Assembly (NCBI RefSeq): GCF_003058265.1
Contig: NZ_QBUK01000001.1
Location: 496,001-560,000 of the forward strand
Source: Flagellimonas amoyensis
Lineage (GTDB): Bacteria > Bacteroidota > Bacteroidia > Flavobacteriales > Flavobacteriaceae
Length of the DNA stretch: 64,000 nt
Reading direction: 5' to 3'
The notes under the pieces are model-generated. The model searched no databases. It saw only the letters and a program-made list of their open reading frames with translations, and had not been told where the DNA came from. The stretch's first letter is position 1. Every line of letters starts with the position of its first letter. Both the position numbers and the translations under genes were made by a program. Positions 37,284-48,329 of this stretch are shown piece after piece.

Positions 37284-37287
37284 ACAT

Positions 37288-39660
37288 TCAATCTTCCGAA
37301 GCCCTTCGGACTTGGACTTCTTGTTGTATGCGGTTGCCCAAATTGTCCACCGAGGTCAGGACATACTCCCCGGGTTCAATGCCCAAGATCAGTTCATGGA
37401 AGTTTTCCGTTTTGCCCACATAGGCATCATCCATATACCAGTAGACAATGGCATTGTTCTGTTGATGGGCCAATTTAAGAACGATGTCCTGGGATTTGGT
37501 GCCGAGGTCTTTGGGCAGTAATACAGCTTCATTGGGTTTCGGATAGATGAATTCCATCAGTTGGTTGTCCATTTCGGAACAATTGGCCATGAAGGCCGGC
37601 AACTGTTTGTAATTAGGGTTAGAAAGAGCATAATAGTACTCTAGGGTAGGAGGAAGCACAAACCAGTTTTGGGCCACCATGTTTTCCAACGGATAGCATT
37701 CCGAGTTGACCCGATAGGTTTCCGAAGCATCCAAGAACAATTGCTGGTGGAAAGGGCAGGGTCCACTTCGGGTGCCATGGGTGGGCACATATTCTTTTTT
37801 GACATCGTCACAAAAAACAGAGGCCCGGTACCCACTTTGCGAACAGATTTCCACTTCCACCAAATCGTCAAAAGGTTCTTGGAACCACCCACTTTGCGGG
37901 AGAGCATCCAACACATCGAACAGCAAAGGAGCGGCTGCTGTGATTCCGGTAAGGCCAGGCCTTCCCTCACCATCAGCATTGCCGGCCCATACCCCAATGG
38001 CATATTTGGGTGTTACCCCAACGGCCCATGCATCCTTGAACCCAAAACTGGTACCCGTTTTCCAGGCAATGGGCTGGGAGGAATCAAAAAAATGCCAGTT
38101 TTCATCCCCTTCGGGGCGGTTCACCTCATACATGGATTGGAAGGTGGCATAAATGGCCCCTGCACCAAAAATAGGAGGGTCGAACTGCTGTTTTCCAAAA
38201 TCGATTTCTTCTTCGACCAAATAACTGGCTTTCGCAAATTCGTTGGCACGATAAGTACTGGAATGGCTGACATAGTGGTTTAGGCCCGATGCCAGCGAGG
38301 CATAGGATTCCGTGATTTCCCAAAGGGAACTTTCGGCCCCACCCAATATCAAGGAAAGGCCATAATGGGAAGAAGGCCTGTTCAATGATTTCATATTCAT
38401 TTTGTGGAGCTTGTTGTAAAATTTTTGAAGGCCATATTCCCGCAACAATCGTACTGCGGGCACATTCAAAGAGCGGGACAGTGCCCTGCTCGCAGGCACT
38501 GCACCTGCATGTTTCTTGTCAAAATTTTGGGGATGGTAGCCGTTGATCACGGTGGGGACATCTTCCACCAAGCTATGGGGCAACAACTGGCCTTCATCCA
38601 GCAGGGCAGCGAACAAAAAAGGTTTTAAGGTGCTACCTGTACTTCGGTTTTTGGAGATGATGTCCACGTAGTTGGCGTGCTCTTCTCCCGATGGGGAATT
38701 GCCCACATAACCCAATACGTTGCGGGTTTCCACATCGAGCACCAAAATGGCCAGATTGTGGATTTCGTTGCTCTTTAATTGGCGATAGTGCCTTTCGGCC
38801 AAAAGATTCAACCGTTGCTGTAAAGATCTGTCAATGGAAGTAGTGATGCGTTGCCCTGTATGTTCGTTTCGGATACGTTCGGTAAGATGGGGTGCCACAT
38901 CGGGCAAAGGAACCGGTTTTTGGGGCAAGGGTTCTGCAATGGCCAGGTCATAGGTGGTGGCGTCGATGTTGCCTTTGTCTTTCAGCTTTTTCAACAAATC
39001 ATTTCGTTTACCCAAGAGTATTTGCTCGTTCCTTCCCGGGAAAATGAGAGCCGGCGCATTGGGCAGTACGGCAAGGGCGGCAGCTTGGCCCCAACTCAGC
39101 TCATGCGCAGGAATGCCAAAATACCGCCAAGCAGCAGTTTCCAATCCCACTACATTCCCACCATAAGGGGTGTGGGAGGCATACAACCGTAAAATTTCTT
39201 TTTTGGAGGATCTCAATTCCAATCGGGTGGCCATAAAAATTTCCACCATCTTTTCTGCATAGGTCCGGGACTTGTTCTTTCGGCTCAATCGGATGACCTG
39301 TTGGGTGATGGTGCTGCCACCCCTTCGGGACTTTTTGGTGAGGTTGTGTCCAATGGCCTTTATAATGGAGACGGGATTGAACCCGGGATGCTGGTAAAAA
39401 TATTCATCTTCGAACATCAGCACACATTCCTCAAAACGTTTGGGAACCGAGTCCATTTCTGGGAACCGCCATTGGCCGTCATCGGCAATCCGTGCACCGA
39501 TCAAGGTGCCATTGGAACTGTTCACCACGGTAGAGGTGGGGTCTTCAAAAAGATTCTTGGGCAAACAGAACAGCCACAAAACCAAGAAGGCCATGAAAAT
39601 GGCCAACTTGATCTTATGTCGGTATACAAACTCTTTTGATCGTTCCCAAAACTCGTTCAT
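37288..39660 (-). CDS. pbpC: Penicillin-binding protein 1C
   Basis: Bifunctional peptidoglycan enzyme. Membrane anchor (~19-36), transglycosylase GT51 (~45-220) with catalytic Glu84 in FEDEYFYQHPG and RRGGSTITQQVIRL, transpeptidase (~270-550) with the SxxK motif in STGSTLKPFLF and KTGTSFGFKDAW, and a BiPBP_C domain (~690-785) with CSQSGYRAS before it. All motifs are present, 790 residues is normal for PBP1C. The alpha-2-macroglobulin gene lies 10 bp upstream on the same strand; this pairing is widely conserved in bacteria. Confidence 0.96.
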   Translation of the reverse strand: MNEFWERSKEFVYRHKIKLAIFMAFLVLWLFCLPKNLFEDPTSTVVNSSNGTLIGARIADDGQWRFPEMDSVPKRFEECVLMFEDEYFYQHPGFNPVSIIKAIGHNLTKKSRRGGSTITQQVIRLSRKNKSRTYAEKMVEIFMATRLELRSSKKEILRLYASHTPYGGNVVGLETAAWRYFGIPAHELSWGQAAALAVLPNAPALIFPGRNEQILLGKRNDLLKKLKDKGNIDATTYDLAIAEPLPQKPVPLPDVAPHLTERIRNEHTGQRITTSIDRSLQQRLNLLAERHYRQLKSNEIHNLAILVLDVETRNVLGYVGNSPSGEEHANYVDIISKNRSTGSTLKPFLFAALLDEGQLLPHSLVEDVPTVINGYHPQNFDKKHAGAVPASRALSRSLNVPAVRLLREYGLQKFYNKLHKMNMKSLNRPSSHYGLSLILGGAESSLWEITESYASLASGLNHYVSHSSTYRANEFAKASYLVEEEIDFGKQQFDPPIFGAGAIYATFQSMYEVNRPEGDENWHFFDSSQPIAWKTGTSFGFKDAWAVGVTPKYAIGVWAGNADGEGRPGLTGITAAAPLLFDVLDALPQSGWFQEPFDDLVEVEICSQSGYRASVFCDDVKKEYVPTHGTRSGPCPFHQQLFLDASETYRVNSECYPLENMVAQNWFVLPPTLEYYYALSNPNYKQLPAFMANCSEMDNQLMEFIYPKPNEAVLLPKDLGTKSQDIVLKLAHQQNNAIVYWYMDDAYVGKTENFHELILGIEPGEYVLTSVDNLGNRIQQEVQVRRASED

Positions 39661-39670
39661 CCCATACGCA

Positions 39671-42600
39671 TCACTGCACCACTTTGATCCAATTGCCTTT
39701 GTTCCTTGCTAGGTAGTTGTTATCGTACATGGCCTCCACTTGTGCCCCGGGCAAGTAATACTCACCTAGGAAAGAAGCATTCAGTTTGATGGTAAAGGTG
39801 GTCGATTTCTTTGCCCCCAAATCAAAATACAAATGGGTACGGTCGTCACGGGTATCCACATAATCCGCTTTGGTAGCATTGGCATCGGCACCACCCGCAT
39901 AGGAAGTGTCCACGATTTCCCATCCACTGGGCACAATATGGGTCAATGCCACGTTCTCGACATAGTCGTTGGAATTGTTGAAGACCGTGACCACCGCTTG
40001 GAATTCTGTTCCTTGTCGTAGCTCGGAAACATCCAATGCATTGCCCACCGCGTCCTTGTAGGCCACGTTGATGTTCAGGTTCTGCTGTTGGGCCAACTCT
40101 TCTCCCACGGGCAATTTTCCGGTCTGGGTCAAAGTGGCGTAAACGGTGTTTCCTTGTCTGTTGGTTACCTGTATTTCATTTTTGAAAGAGGTAATGACAA
40201 GTCCGCGTTGCGCAATGGCCCTATCGGTTTTTACAGAAATCTCCTTTCCGTTGTTGGTGTAGGCAATGTCGATGGATTTGCCGCCATTTTTCATCACCAT
40301 TTTAGAAAGGGAAAGAAGTGCAAATGCGGTTTCCTGGGTGCTGTACCAACTTTGGGAAGATAAGTCTTTGGCAAGGGAAATGGACAAATCCCGTTGCTTG
40401 GAATCCCCCAAAATCACCATGGTTTCCAACGCCATGGCCCTGTTTCGGAAAACGGAACCATAGGTTCTATAGTTGTAATTGTTGGGCGTAAAGTTGATGT
40501 TCGCTTTTTGTGCAATCTCTTGGGCCACTTCTTTCTTTCCGGCCAGCGCATAGGCAGCTGCCAAACGCCATTTGGCCTCATTGCTCAAATTTTTGGCTTC
40601 ACGAAGACGGTTCATGGCGGCCAACTCGGGCTGCTGTGCCAAGGCCAAAGTGTAGAGGCGATAGGCCTGGGAAACATCGTCATTGTAACCCGAACTTTGG
40701 TTGCTCCATTGACGGGCAGCCATTTTTTGGTATTTCAACCAGTTGGACAAGAAAGTCAGAGGCAATTGATAGCCCTGTTGTTTGGCTTCCAGCATAAAAT
40801 GTCCTGCATACGAAGTTCCCCAATCATCGGCATTTCCGTAACCGGGCCAATAGCTGAGTCCACCTTCGGGGGTTTGGAAATCCCCCAGTTTTTTGATGGC
40901 CGCCTTTACATTTTTCTCGATGTCCTTTTTTCGTTCAAAAGTGATGTCGAGCACATCCGCCAAGAACAATTGAGGGAAAGCTGCCGAAGTGGTCTGTTCC
41001 ACACAACCGTGGGGGTATCTCAACAGGTAATCCATCCGCTTGCTGAAATCCATCGGGGGCAAGGTCGAAAACTCGATAAAGGCCTCATTGGTGCCCGAGG
41101 TGCCAAAGGTTTCAAATGGAATCGCCATACTGCCATTGGCATCGATGGTGTAGAGTTCGCTTTTGGTGGTGATGGGATTGGGATTTTCCACATCGATCTC
41201 CGTTTTGCTGCTCGCACTTTCCCCGGCGCCACTGGCCGATACGGTGATGGTCTGGAAGGCGGAAGCAGGTTTTACTTTGAAATCAAAGTTCACGATCTGT
41301 TCTCCAACCGCATTGAACGAAATGTTCTTGGTGGTTTCCCCGATGGGTTCCAAAGCCTTTCCGGCATCGATGGAGACCTTTACATTTTTCACTTTGGCTT
41401 CCATGGCGAAGACGGTAACGGGAATGGTCACGGTTTCTCCAGGGGACAATTTCCTAGGGATGGAGGTCAATACCATTAAAGGTTTACGAACGGGCGTGGT
41501 TTTCTCGGCATTGCCGTAAGCACTGTTTTTATTTCCAGCTACGACCATAGTGCGCACTGAGCCCACATAATTGGGCATTTCGATGGTGTGCGATGCCTTT
41601 TCGCCAGCTTTCAAGGTGAATGGACCCAAATAGGTGACCACAGGTTTGAAGCGTTGTGCCTTACGGTTTTTCGCTCCTTCCCCAATGCCACCACCACCGA
41701 TGGCGTAGATGTTGTCCACACTCACGGAGTAGGCGCCCATCACATCATCAAAAATATCGAAGGTCTTTACGCCCAAAGCCTGTCTTGCGTAAAAAGAAGC
41801 GTGGATGTCAGGGGTTTTAAAACGGGTAAGGTCCAAAAGACCATCATCCACCACGGCCAAAGAATAGGTCATGGGTTTTTTATTGGCTTCTGAAACGGTC
41901 ACTTTGTACGATGTCTCGGGTTTCAGCACTTCGGGCATCGAAATTTGTGGCTCCAGCAAGGTGGCAGGATTCTCCACCAACAGGGGTACTACGCCATACA
42001 AGCGGATGGGCATATCGTTTGCCACTTGTCCATGTGGTTGCAATAACGAAATGTTGATGTAGGCGTTCGGGGCCATTTCCGCGGTGATGGGAATACTGGC
42101 CTTGGTTTCCTTGGCCGAAGTTTCCACCCATTGTTGGGACAATACTTCGGTGCCATTTTCGATACTGATCAAGGCCCTTCCACCCCTGTCCGAAGGGAAG
42201 GTGATCATGGCCTGTTCACCCAATTTGTAATTTTCTTTATCCGCGGAGAATACCAAGATCTTGGAACTTTCGGAATCGCCGGAAGGTCTTCTCCACCAAT
42301 TGCGGTAGAAGTAGGCCGTGCGTCCTGTGGCATGTCCAGCATCATCGATTACCCGAATAAGGAAGCGTCCGCCATCATCATCGGGAACGTTAAGGTTGAA
42401 GCTGCCCTTGCCATCCGCTCCAGTGGTCACCGTCATTTCCTTGAACGGACTGTGTACGGTGGCATTCTCGTATCGGGAAAGATTGTCGTACCCCCGGTTC
42501 CACCACCAGCGCCATTCAATTTTGAATACTTGGACCTTTAGTTTCCGGTTTCCGGATGGCCTGCCTTGGTCGTCCACGGAGACCACACCAAAGGTGTTGT

Positions 42601-45223
42601 TCTCATCGGTCAGAAAAGAACCATATTGTTTGGCTTCCGGTGAACGCAATCCCACAAAATGGGAGTAAGGGGCCACATTTTTGTTGAAGACGTCGATGGA
42701 AAAATCCCCTCCGCCTTCAAACACTTTGGTGGTGAAAGTGGCCTGCAACATACCGGGCGCATTACCATTCACATTGATTTTTTCGTTGATGGCCAATTCC
42801 CCGTTTGCATCCAGCTTGGAAGAGACCCATTGGAGCTCGGTTTCATTAAAATTGCGTGTAGGGTCTTGGAATACATATTCTTTGAATTTCGGGAACGGGT
42901 TGTATGCCTGGTTCAGGGTGGCATTGATGTCGATTTTCAGGTTACGGGCCGGCGCTCCGTGCAACCATTGCACGATGGCCTTGCCACTATTGTTGGTGTT
43001 GGCTTTCAGCACCTCATTGTCAAAGGAAAAATTCACCTTCAAGCGGTTGGGCTTCACGGTGGCCACTTTGAGGGACTTGCTGAACTGCGCACCGCCCACA
43101 ATGATCTTTGCGAACCAGTTGCCCGTTGGTGCATCGGCTTGGGTGGGGATGGGGAAGTAATAGAAGTTTTCCTCTTTTTTGGCGAACAATCCTTCGGAAA
43201 CCGGGATGGTTCCCTCAGTCAACACATTGCGTTGGACCAGTTTTCCACGTGCATCACTCACCTCTAAAGTTACCGGATGCCCTTTGGGCAGGGGATTGGC
43301 CTTGTCGTCCAATGCAAAGGTGAGGTGAATCACATCGCCTGGGCGGTGGACCCCTCTTTCGGTATAGACAAACCCTTGCAGACCGCGTTGCAATTCTTCC
43401 CCGGAAACATCAAATGTACTGAGGGAAAGTGCATTACCGTCGGCTAGTTTGGCATAGGCAAAATTGTTGTTCTTTTCGGCAACGGCAAAGGATACGTTCT
43501 TTTCCCCGTCATAAATGCTGAGTCCGGATTCGTCCGTGGTGACTTCGCCCAATAATTGCTGTTGGAAATTATACAGTTTGATCTTGGTATTGGCCTCCGG
43601 TTTGGTGGTCAATAGGTTGGTGGCCGCAAAATGGTAGGATTGGTTTTTTCCTTTTTTTACGATAAGTCCGAGGTCACTCCCCAAAAGGTTGGTGGCCGCA
43701 ATCCGCTCATAATTGTAATAGGCCCTGTGACAGGGATTGTCACGTTCCTCCCAATTGTAATCGTAGTTTCTCCAGTAATAGACCTCGTTGTCCCAATACC
43801 GCTCTTCCAAGGACTCATCGTCCATGTCTTGGGAGGCATAATCGGTATCGGCTTCCTCTGTGGTTTCAGGTCTGTCACAGGCATAAGTGGTATGTTCTTT
43901 TTTGAAACTGAACTCAACACGGTATAGCGATCCGGGGTGGACTTTGATCAAATTGGATAGATCCAAGGCATGGGCTTTCCAATAGCTGGAATTTTCCGTG
44001 CCATTTTCAGTCAATGGAATCACTTTGTAGGCCACTCTTCGTCCCACTGGCCTAAAATCAGGGTCATAGTCTTGGGTGAGCTCATAATTTTGGAGGTATT
44101 GGAGCATGTTGTCCTCAAAGACCTGGATGACGCGCACTTCAACGGCAGATAGGTTCACCGTTTCAAAATAAATGGGTGTGGACGCGGCATTGGGCAAAAT
44201 GGTTCCTTTGGAAATAAGGCGCACGGCCGGTTTCAACTGTTCAAAGGAGACCAGTTCGGAAAAAGTGTTCTTGAGGGTGAACCCATATTCACTTTTGATG
44301 CCCTCAAAGACATTCACGCGCACCTCGCCCAAAATTCGGTTGGAAGGATAGACCCGTAACACATTGCCATCGATCTCGTAGCGAAGGCTCTCGGCATTTT
44401 CGATGGTCACCAGACCGTTCAGGTTTTGGTTCTGTTTGAGCGGCTCGGAGAAATTTAGGGTAAGCACGGCGTTCGGGGATGAGGTGGTTTTGGCATCCAC
44501 TACCACAAATTTGTTCAGGCCGGGGATGGTATAGTTTTCGGACCCTTCGTTTTCGATGCCCAATTCCTTGCCGGTCCAACTGATCGTCAGTTCACTATCT
44601 TCTGTTTTTCTGGAGATGCTGTCAATCTTGAAACTGAAAAATTGTGCATTTTCAGAGGCATTGTCCCATTTCACGGCAACGGATTTGTCGCCTTGTTTCA
44701 CGGAAAGGATCTTGCCTATTTTGGCCCCTTCCAAAATATCGGATGCATCCAAAGTTCCGGTCAAATATTGCCAGTCCTTGCTGTAGGATTGTAGGTTCAC
44801 CAGATTGATCTTGAAATTGGGAGCGATGGTCTTAAAGCTAAAAGTGTATTTTTTGAACTCACTCGCAATATCCTCAAAAAGTTGGTTCAGGGCCAGTGTC
44901 ACCACATACTCGGTGTTGGGCCGGAGGTATTCGGAGGGCTGGAAAGTGATTTCCCTACCATTTTCGATGACCAGTTTACCCTCCACGTTCGGGGAGATCT
45001 TGAGGTATTCCTTTGGAAGTTCTTGGGTCAGTTCAAACTGCTCCAACGGTCGTGCCAGGGCAATCTGGATGGGAGAGGAAATACTTTGGTTGCCCTGGGT
45101 GTGGTAACTGATGTAGTCCTTGAATTTGAATAGGTTGTCGGTTTCGCTGGAATCTCCTTTCTTTTTGCAGGAGACGACCAAAATCAGCAAGAAAACAGAA
45201 AAGATTCTAAAAAAATGGGACAT
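39671..45223 (-). CDS. Bacterial alpha-2-macroglobulin lipoprotein
   Basis: 1850-residue periplasmic protease trap. Lipoprotein signal ends VVSC (~Cys19) followed by KKKGDSS. Macroglobulin-like domains fill ~120-1350, including PTGNWFAKIIVGG, YTERGVHRPGDVIHLTFALDDKA and the central A2M segments (IRLYGVVPLLVENP, YSLAVVDDGLLDLTRFKTPD). The thioester site is intact: YPHGCVEQTTSAAFPQL (~residue 1405) in the thioester domain. A C-terminal receptor-like domain ends in LGEYYLPGAQVEAMYDN. Such proteins covalently trap attacking proteases and are coupled with PbpC for cell-wall repair. Start chosen at the Met before the signal. Confidence 0.95.
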   Translation of the reverse strand: MSHFFRIFSVFLLILVVSCKKKGDSSETDNLFKFKDYISYHTQGNQSISSPIQIALARPLEQFELTQELPKEYLKISPNVEGKLVIENGREITFQPSEYLRPNTEYVVTLALNQLFEDIASEFKKYTFSFKTIAPNFKINLVNLQSYSKDWQYLTGTLDASDILEGAKIGKILSVKQGDKSVAVKWDNASENAQFFSFKIDSISRKTEDSELTISWTGKELGIENEGSENYTIPGLNKFVVVDAKTTSSPNAVLTLNFSEPLKQNQNLNGLVTIENAESLRYEIDGNVLRVYPSNRILGEVRVNVFEGIKSEYGFTLKNTFSELVSFEQLKPAVRLISKGTILPNAASTPIYFETVNLSAVEVRVIQVFEDNMLQYLQNYELTQDYDPDFRPVGRRVAYKVIPLTENGTENSSYWKAHALDLSNLIKVHPGSLYRVEFSFKKEHTTYACDRPETTEEADTDYASQDMDDESLEERYWDNEVYYWRNYDYNWEERDNPCHRAYYNYERIAATNLLGSDLGLIVKKGKNQSYHFAATNLLTTKPEANTKIKLYNFQQQLLGEVTTDESGLSIYDGEKNVSFAVAEKNNNFAYAKLADGNALSLSTFDVSGEELQRGLQGFVYTERGVHRPGDVIHLTFALDDKANPLPKGHPVTLEVSDARGKLVQRNVLTEGTIPVSEGLFAKKEENFYYFPIPTQADAPTGNWFAKIIVGGAQFSKSLKVATVKPNRLKVNFSFDNEVLKANTNNSGKAIVQWLHGAPARNLKIDINATLNQAYNPFPKFKEYVFQDPTRNFNETELQWVSSKLDANGELAINEKINVNGNAPGMLQATFTTKVFEGGGDFSIDVFNKNVAPYSHFVGLRSPEAKQYGSFLTDENNTFGVVSVDDQGRPSGNRKLKVQVFKIEWRWWWNRGYDNLSRYENATVHSPFKEMTVTTGADGKGSFNLNVPDDDGGRFLIRVIDDAGHATGRTAYFYRNWWRRPSGDSESSKILVFSADKENYKLGEQAMITFPSDRGGRALISIENGTEVLSQQWVETSAKETKASIPITAEMAPNAYINISLLQPHGQVANDMPIRLYGVVPLLVENPATLLEPQISMPEVLKPETSYKVTVSEANKKPMTYSLAVVDDGLLDLTRFKTPDIHASFYARQALGVKTFDIFDDVMGAYSVSVDNIYAIGGGGIGEGAKNRKAQRFKPVVTYLGPFTLKAGEKASHTIEMPNYVGSVRTMVVAGNKNSAYGNAEKTTPVRKPLMVLTSIPRKLSPGETVTIPVTVFAMEAKVKNVKVSIDAGKALEPIGETTKNISFNAVGEQIVNFDFKVKPASAFQTITVSASGAGESASSKTEIDVENPNPITTKSELYTIDANGSMAIPFETFGTSGTNEAFIEFSTLPPMDFSKRMDYLLRYPHGCVEQTTSAAFPQLFLADVLDITFERKKDIEKNVKAAIKKLGDFQTPEGGLSYWPGYGNADDWGTSYAGHFMLEAKQQGYQLPLTFLSNWLKYQKMAARQWSNQSSGYNDDVSQAYRLYTLALAQQPELAAMNRLREAKNLSNEAKWRLAAAYALAGKKEVAQEIAQKANINFTPNNYNYRTYGSVFRNRAMALETMVILGDSKQRDLSISLAKDLSSQSWYSTQETAFALLSLSKMVMKNGGKSIDIAYTNNGKEISVKTDRAIAQRGLVITSFKNEIQVTNRQGNTVYATLTQTGKLPVGEELAQQQNLNINVAYKDAVGNALDVSELRQGTEFQAVVTVFNNSNDYVENVALTHIVPSGWEIVDTSYAGGADANATKADYVDTRDDRTHLYFDLGAKKSTTFTIKLNASFLGEYYLPGAQVEAMYDNNYLARNKGNWIKVVQ

Positions 45224-45457
45224 GTCAAAGCTTGGAATTGGTTACACATGATTTTGCCCAACCAAGATAGCTAAAATTGGACAAGATGCCCCAGTAAGTT
45301 TACGGATGGTTGTTTTGAATTGACGTATGGACCAAAGAACTTGTATTTATGGCAAAAAAATTAAGATTTAAGGCATTTATCCACAAATTTTTCTCAAAGT
45401 TTCGTTAAATAGGTCCGGCCTAATTTACCAAACTGATATTTTGGAGTCCAAACCAAT

Positions 45458-48274
45458 ATGAACCAAAAAACAAACAGCCCATTGAGAAGAATTTACACCT
45501 ATCTCGCTTTTGTTTCCCTCCTTTTTTCTTTTACATCAACTTATGGTCAAGACTTCTTGATCAAGGGAAAAATTGTCGATGCCACCAATGGAAATCCCCT
45601 TGAAGCAGCAACAATTTATGCGGAGACCGTCAAGGACAGCGTCCTGATCAGTTACACCATCACCAATTCGGATGGAAATTTTACATTGGAAGGGCGAACG
45701 TCCTACAAGAAGGCCAGATTGGGTATTTCCTATAATGGGTACAAGTCAAAATCATTGGAAGTGGACCTGAAGCCAAGTTTGGAATTGGAGAACATTGTTT
45801 TGGAGGAACAGGCCCAAGAATTGGAAGGTGTGGACCTCGTAGGGGAGCGCGTGCCGATCACCATACGAAAGGACACCTTGGAATTCAATTCCGATTCTTT
45901 CAAGACCCGACCCGATGCCACGGTCGAGGATGTACTGAAAAAACTCCCCGGAGTGGAAGTGGCCAGTGATGGTACCATTACGGTCAATGGAAAAGAAGTG
46001 AACAAAGTTTTGGTGAACGGGCAGGTATTTTTCAGTACCGACCCCAAAGTGGCCACGAAGAGCCTTTCCAAGGATTTGATCAGCAAGATCCAGATCACCA
46101 ATAGCAAGACCAAGGAGCAGGAATTTATCGGAGAGGAGGGCGATGGGGAGAACAAGACCATCAACCTCTTGCTCAAGGAAGACAAGAAAAAGGGATATAT
46201 GGGGCGACTTTCCGGCGGATATGGTACGGACGATCGCTATCAGGCCAATGGACTGGTCAACTATTTCAACGATACCCAACGCATAAGTGTTTTGGGGAGC
46301 AGCAACAACATCAACAATCCCGGTTTTTCCTTTGATGAAATCTATGAAATGGTCGGAAACGCCAGGGGCGGTGGCGTAGGATTCAACCGAAATGGCGGCT
46401 TTTCCATAGGAAACATGTCCTTTGGTTTTGGTGAGGGAATCACGACTTCGTCCACGATCGGGACCAGTTATGCGGACCAAAAAAAGGACAAATACCGAAT
46501 GGACGGCAATTATTTCTACGCCTTCAGTGATTCCTATAACGATGAAAAAACGGCACGGGAAAACATTTTGCCCGACGGGAGTTACTTTACAGATACCGAA
46601 TCGAATTTTGTCGGGACCACCATTTCCAACCAGGCAACGGCCAACTTGGAGTTTGATGTGGACAAGACCACAAGGGTGACCATACAGCCCAGTTTCAGTG
46701 TCAACAACACCAATTCGACCAATGCGGAAAATACCGTTTCCAGGGACGGGGAGGGAAATGTCATCAACGACAATATGTCTCTTCAGACCTCGGATGGGTT
46801 CCAGCGTAATTTCAGCAACAGGTTGGAGGTGATGAAGAAATTGGATTCGTTGGGAAAATATGTACGGGTATATTTTGAAAACAACAACCGGGTGAACGAC
46901 TCGGAGTCTTTCTTGAATTCTGAACGGAACATTTATGGCGACGATCCCAGTCAGCAGATCTTGGACCAAAGGACCACGATCGACAATGCCAACGATTCCT
47001 ACGAACTTGGGGCTTCCTTCCGTCAACCGCTGAACAAGGACCTTTATCTGGATTTTCGCTACAGCTACAACAACAACGAACAGCAGAACGAGCGTTCCGT
47101 TTCCGATTTTGATGAAACAACGGGAGAATACGTTTACAACTCGACCCTCAGTTCAGATTTTGATTTCAATGCAAGGAAGCATGTTCCCGAGATAGGGATA
47201 GGATCCAACGGGAAGAAATTCAGGTTCAATGTAAGGGCCAGAATGGAGCAGATAGCGCTGGACAATGAGGATTTCATACAAGCTACATCCTTTTCCAAGA
47301 ATTATAACAACCTGCTTTTCGGTTCCCATTTCAATTATAATATTGGGGCCAGCAAAAGGGCGAGCATCAACTACAATACAAGGCTGAATGTGCCCTCGGT
47401 GAACCAACTGCAGCCTGTGCCCAATGTGAGCAACCCGCTGAACATTATTGTGGGTAACCCCAATTTGGGCCCAGAGATCACCCATAGCCTTTACCTTAAT
47501 TACAACGACTACAATTGGAAAGATAGAACGGGACTCTTCGTCTATTCCGGGATGAACTTTGAGGAGGACAAAGTGGTTTCCATAACCACCACTGATGAGG
47601 ACTTTATCCGAACGACCACCTATGAAAATGTGGGGGGCAATTACAGCATGTGGGCCGGGGTCAACTATTCCAAACAGATCAAGAGGGACAGTCTGTACAC
47701 TTTGAAATTTACGGTCAATCCCTATACCAACATCAATAGACAGGTTGGATTCACGAATGGCAGTAAGCTGGAAGCTATGAACGTGGGCATCAACCCCAGG
47801 GTGGGGCTTATGTTCAATTATAAGGAAATGATCGAAGTGGAACCTGAATATACCTATGGGATCAATTCCACACGGTACAATCTGGACAATGTGGACGATA
47901 TCGACTTTACCACCCATAACATGACATTTAGATTGACCACCTATTGGCCCCAAAACTTGGTCTGGGGCAATGACATCACCTATAGCTATAATGGCAATTT
48001 GGGGGCTGGTTTCGATAAGGATGCCATTTTTTGGAACATGAGCTTGGGACTCCAAATGTTCAAAAAGAAGGCAACACTCAAAGTGTTGGCCTATGACCTG
48101 CTCAACCAGAACATCAACACGAGGAGGACCACGGGACAGGATTTTATCCAAGATTTCCAGGGAACGGTGCTCAAACGTTATTTCATGGGCAGTCTTACCA
48201 TCAAGTTTGATTCTTTTGGAGGTAGTGGGGCTCCCGAACAAGGTAGGGGAGGTCGTCGCATTATGAGGCTTTGA
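45458..48274 (+). CDS. Outer-membrane beta-barrel TonB-dependent receptor-like protein
   Basis: 938 residues. Signal peptide ends STYGQ (~30), CarboxypepD_reg-like domain (~33-115; IKGKIVDATNGNPLEAATIYAE), plug-like region with RKDTLEFNSDSFKTRPDATV and DVLKKLPGVEV (~145-230), then a large barrel of the OMP_b-brl_3 type to the C-terminal LTIKFDSFG region. It lacks the SusC signature and has no SusD partner, so it belongs to the outer membrane beta-barrel family with unknown cargo. The C-terminal tail is Gly/Arg-rich (GAPEQGRGGRRIMRL). It is divergent from the A2M gene across 234 bp. Confidence 0.88.
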   Translation: MNQKTNSPLRRIYTYLAFVSLLFSFTSTYGQDFLIKGKIVDATNGNPLEAATIYAETVKDSVLISYTITNSDGNFTLEGRTSYKKARLGISYNGYKSKSLEVDLKPSLELENIVLEEQAQELEGVDLVGERVPITIRKDTLEFNSDSFKTRPDATVEDVLKKLPGVEVASDGTITVNGKEVNKVLVNGQVFFSTDPKVATKSLSKDLISKIQITNSKTKEQEFIGEEGDGENKTINLLLKEDKKKGYMGRLSGGYGTDDRYQANGLVNYFNDTQRISVLGSSNNINNPGFSFDEIYEMVGNARGGGVGFNRNGGFSIGNMSFGFGEGITTSSTIGTSYADQKKDKYRMDGNYFYAFSDSYNDEKTARENILPDGSYFTDTESNFVGTTISNQATANLEFDVDKTTRVTIQPSFSVNNTNSTNAENTVSRDGEGNVINDNMSLQTSDGFQRNFSNRLEVMKKLDSLGKYVRVYFENNNRVNDSESFLNSERNIYGDDPSQQILDQRTTIDNANDSYELGASFRQPLNKDLYLDFRYSYNNNEQQNERSVSDFDETTGEYVYNSTLSSDFDFNARKHVPEIGIGSNGKKFRFNVRARMEQIALDNEDFIQATSFSKNYNNLLFGSHFNYNIGASKRASINYNTRLNVPSVNQLQPVPNVSNPLNIIVGNPNLGPEITHSLYLNYNDYNWKDRTGLFVYSGMNFEEDKVVSITTTDEDFIRTTTYENVGGNYSMWAGVNYSKQIKRDSLYTLKFTVNPYTNINRQVGFTNGSKLEAMNVGINPRVGLMFNYKEMIEVEPEYTYGINSTRYNLDNVDDIDFTTHNMTFRLTTYWPQNLVWGNDITYSYNGNLGAGFDKDAIFWNMSLGLQMFKKKATLKVLAYDLLNQNINTRRTTGQDFIQDFQGTVLKRYFMGSLTIKFDSFGGSGAPEQGRGGRRIMRL

Positions 48275-48329
48275 TTTTGATGGATGGAATGTGAGAAAAG
48301 GTTGCTTGGAGTTTTGGCGTAAGAGGGAT

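Noticed and set aside
40394..41479. 361-codon open frame opposite the alpha-2-macroglobulin gene
   Set aside because: It runs fully antisense to a well-supported gene, has no recognisable motif and reflects codon bias of the other strand.
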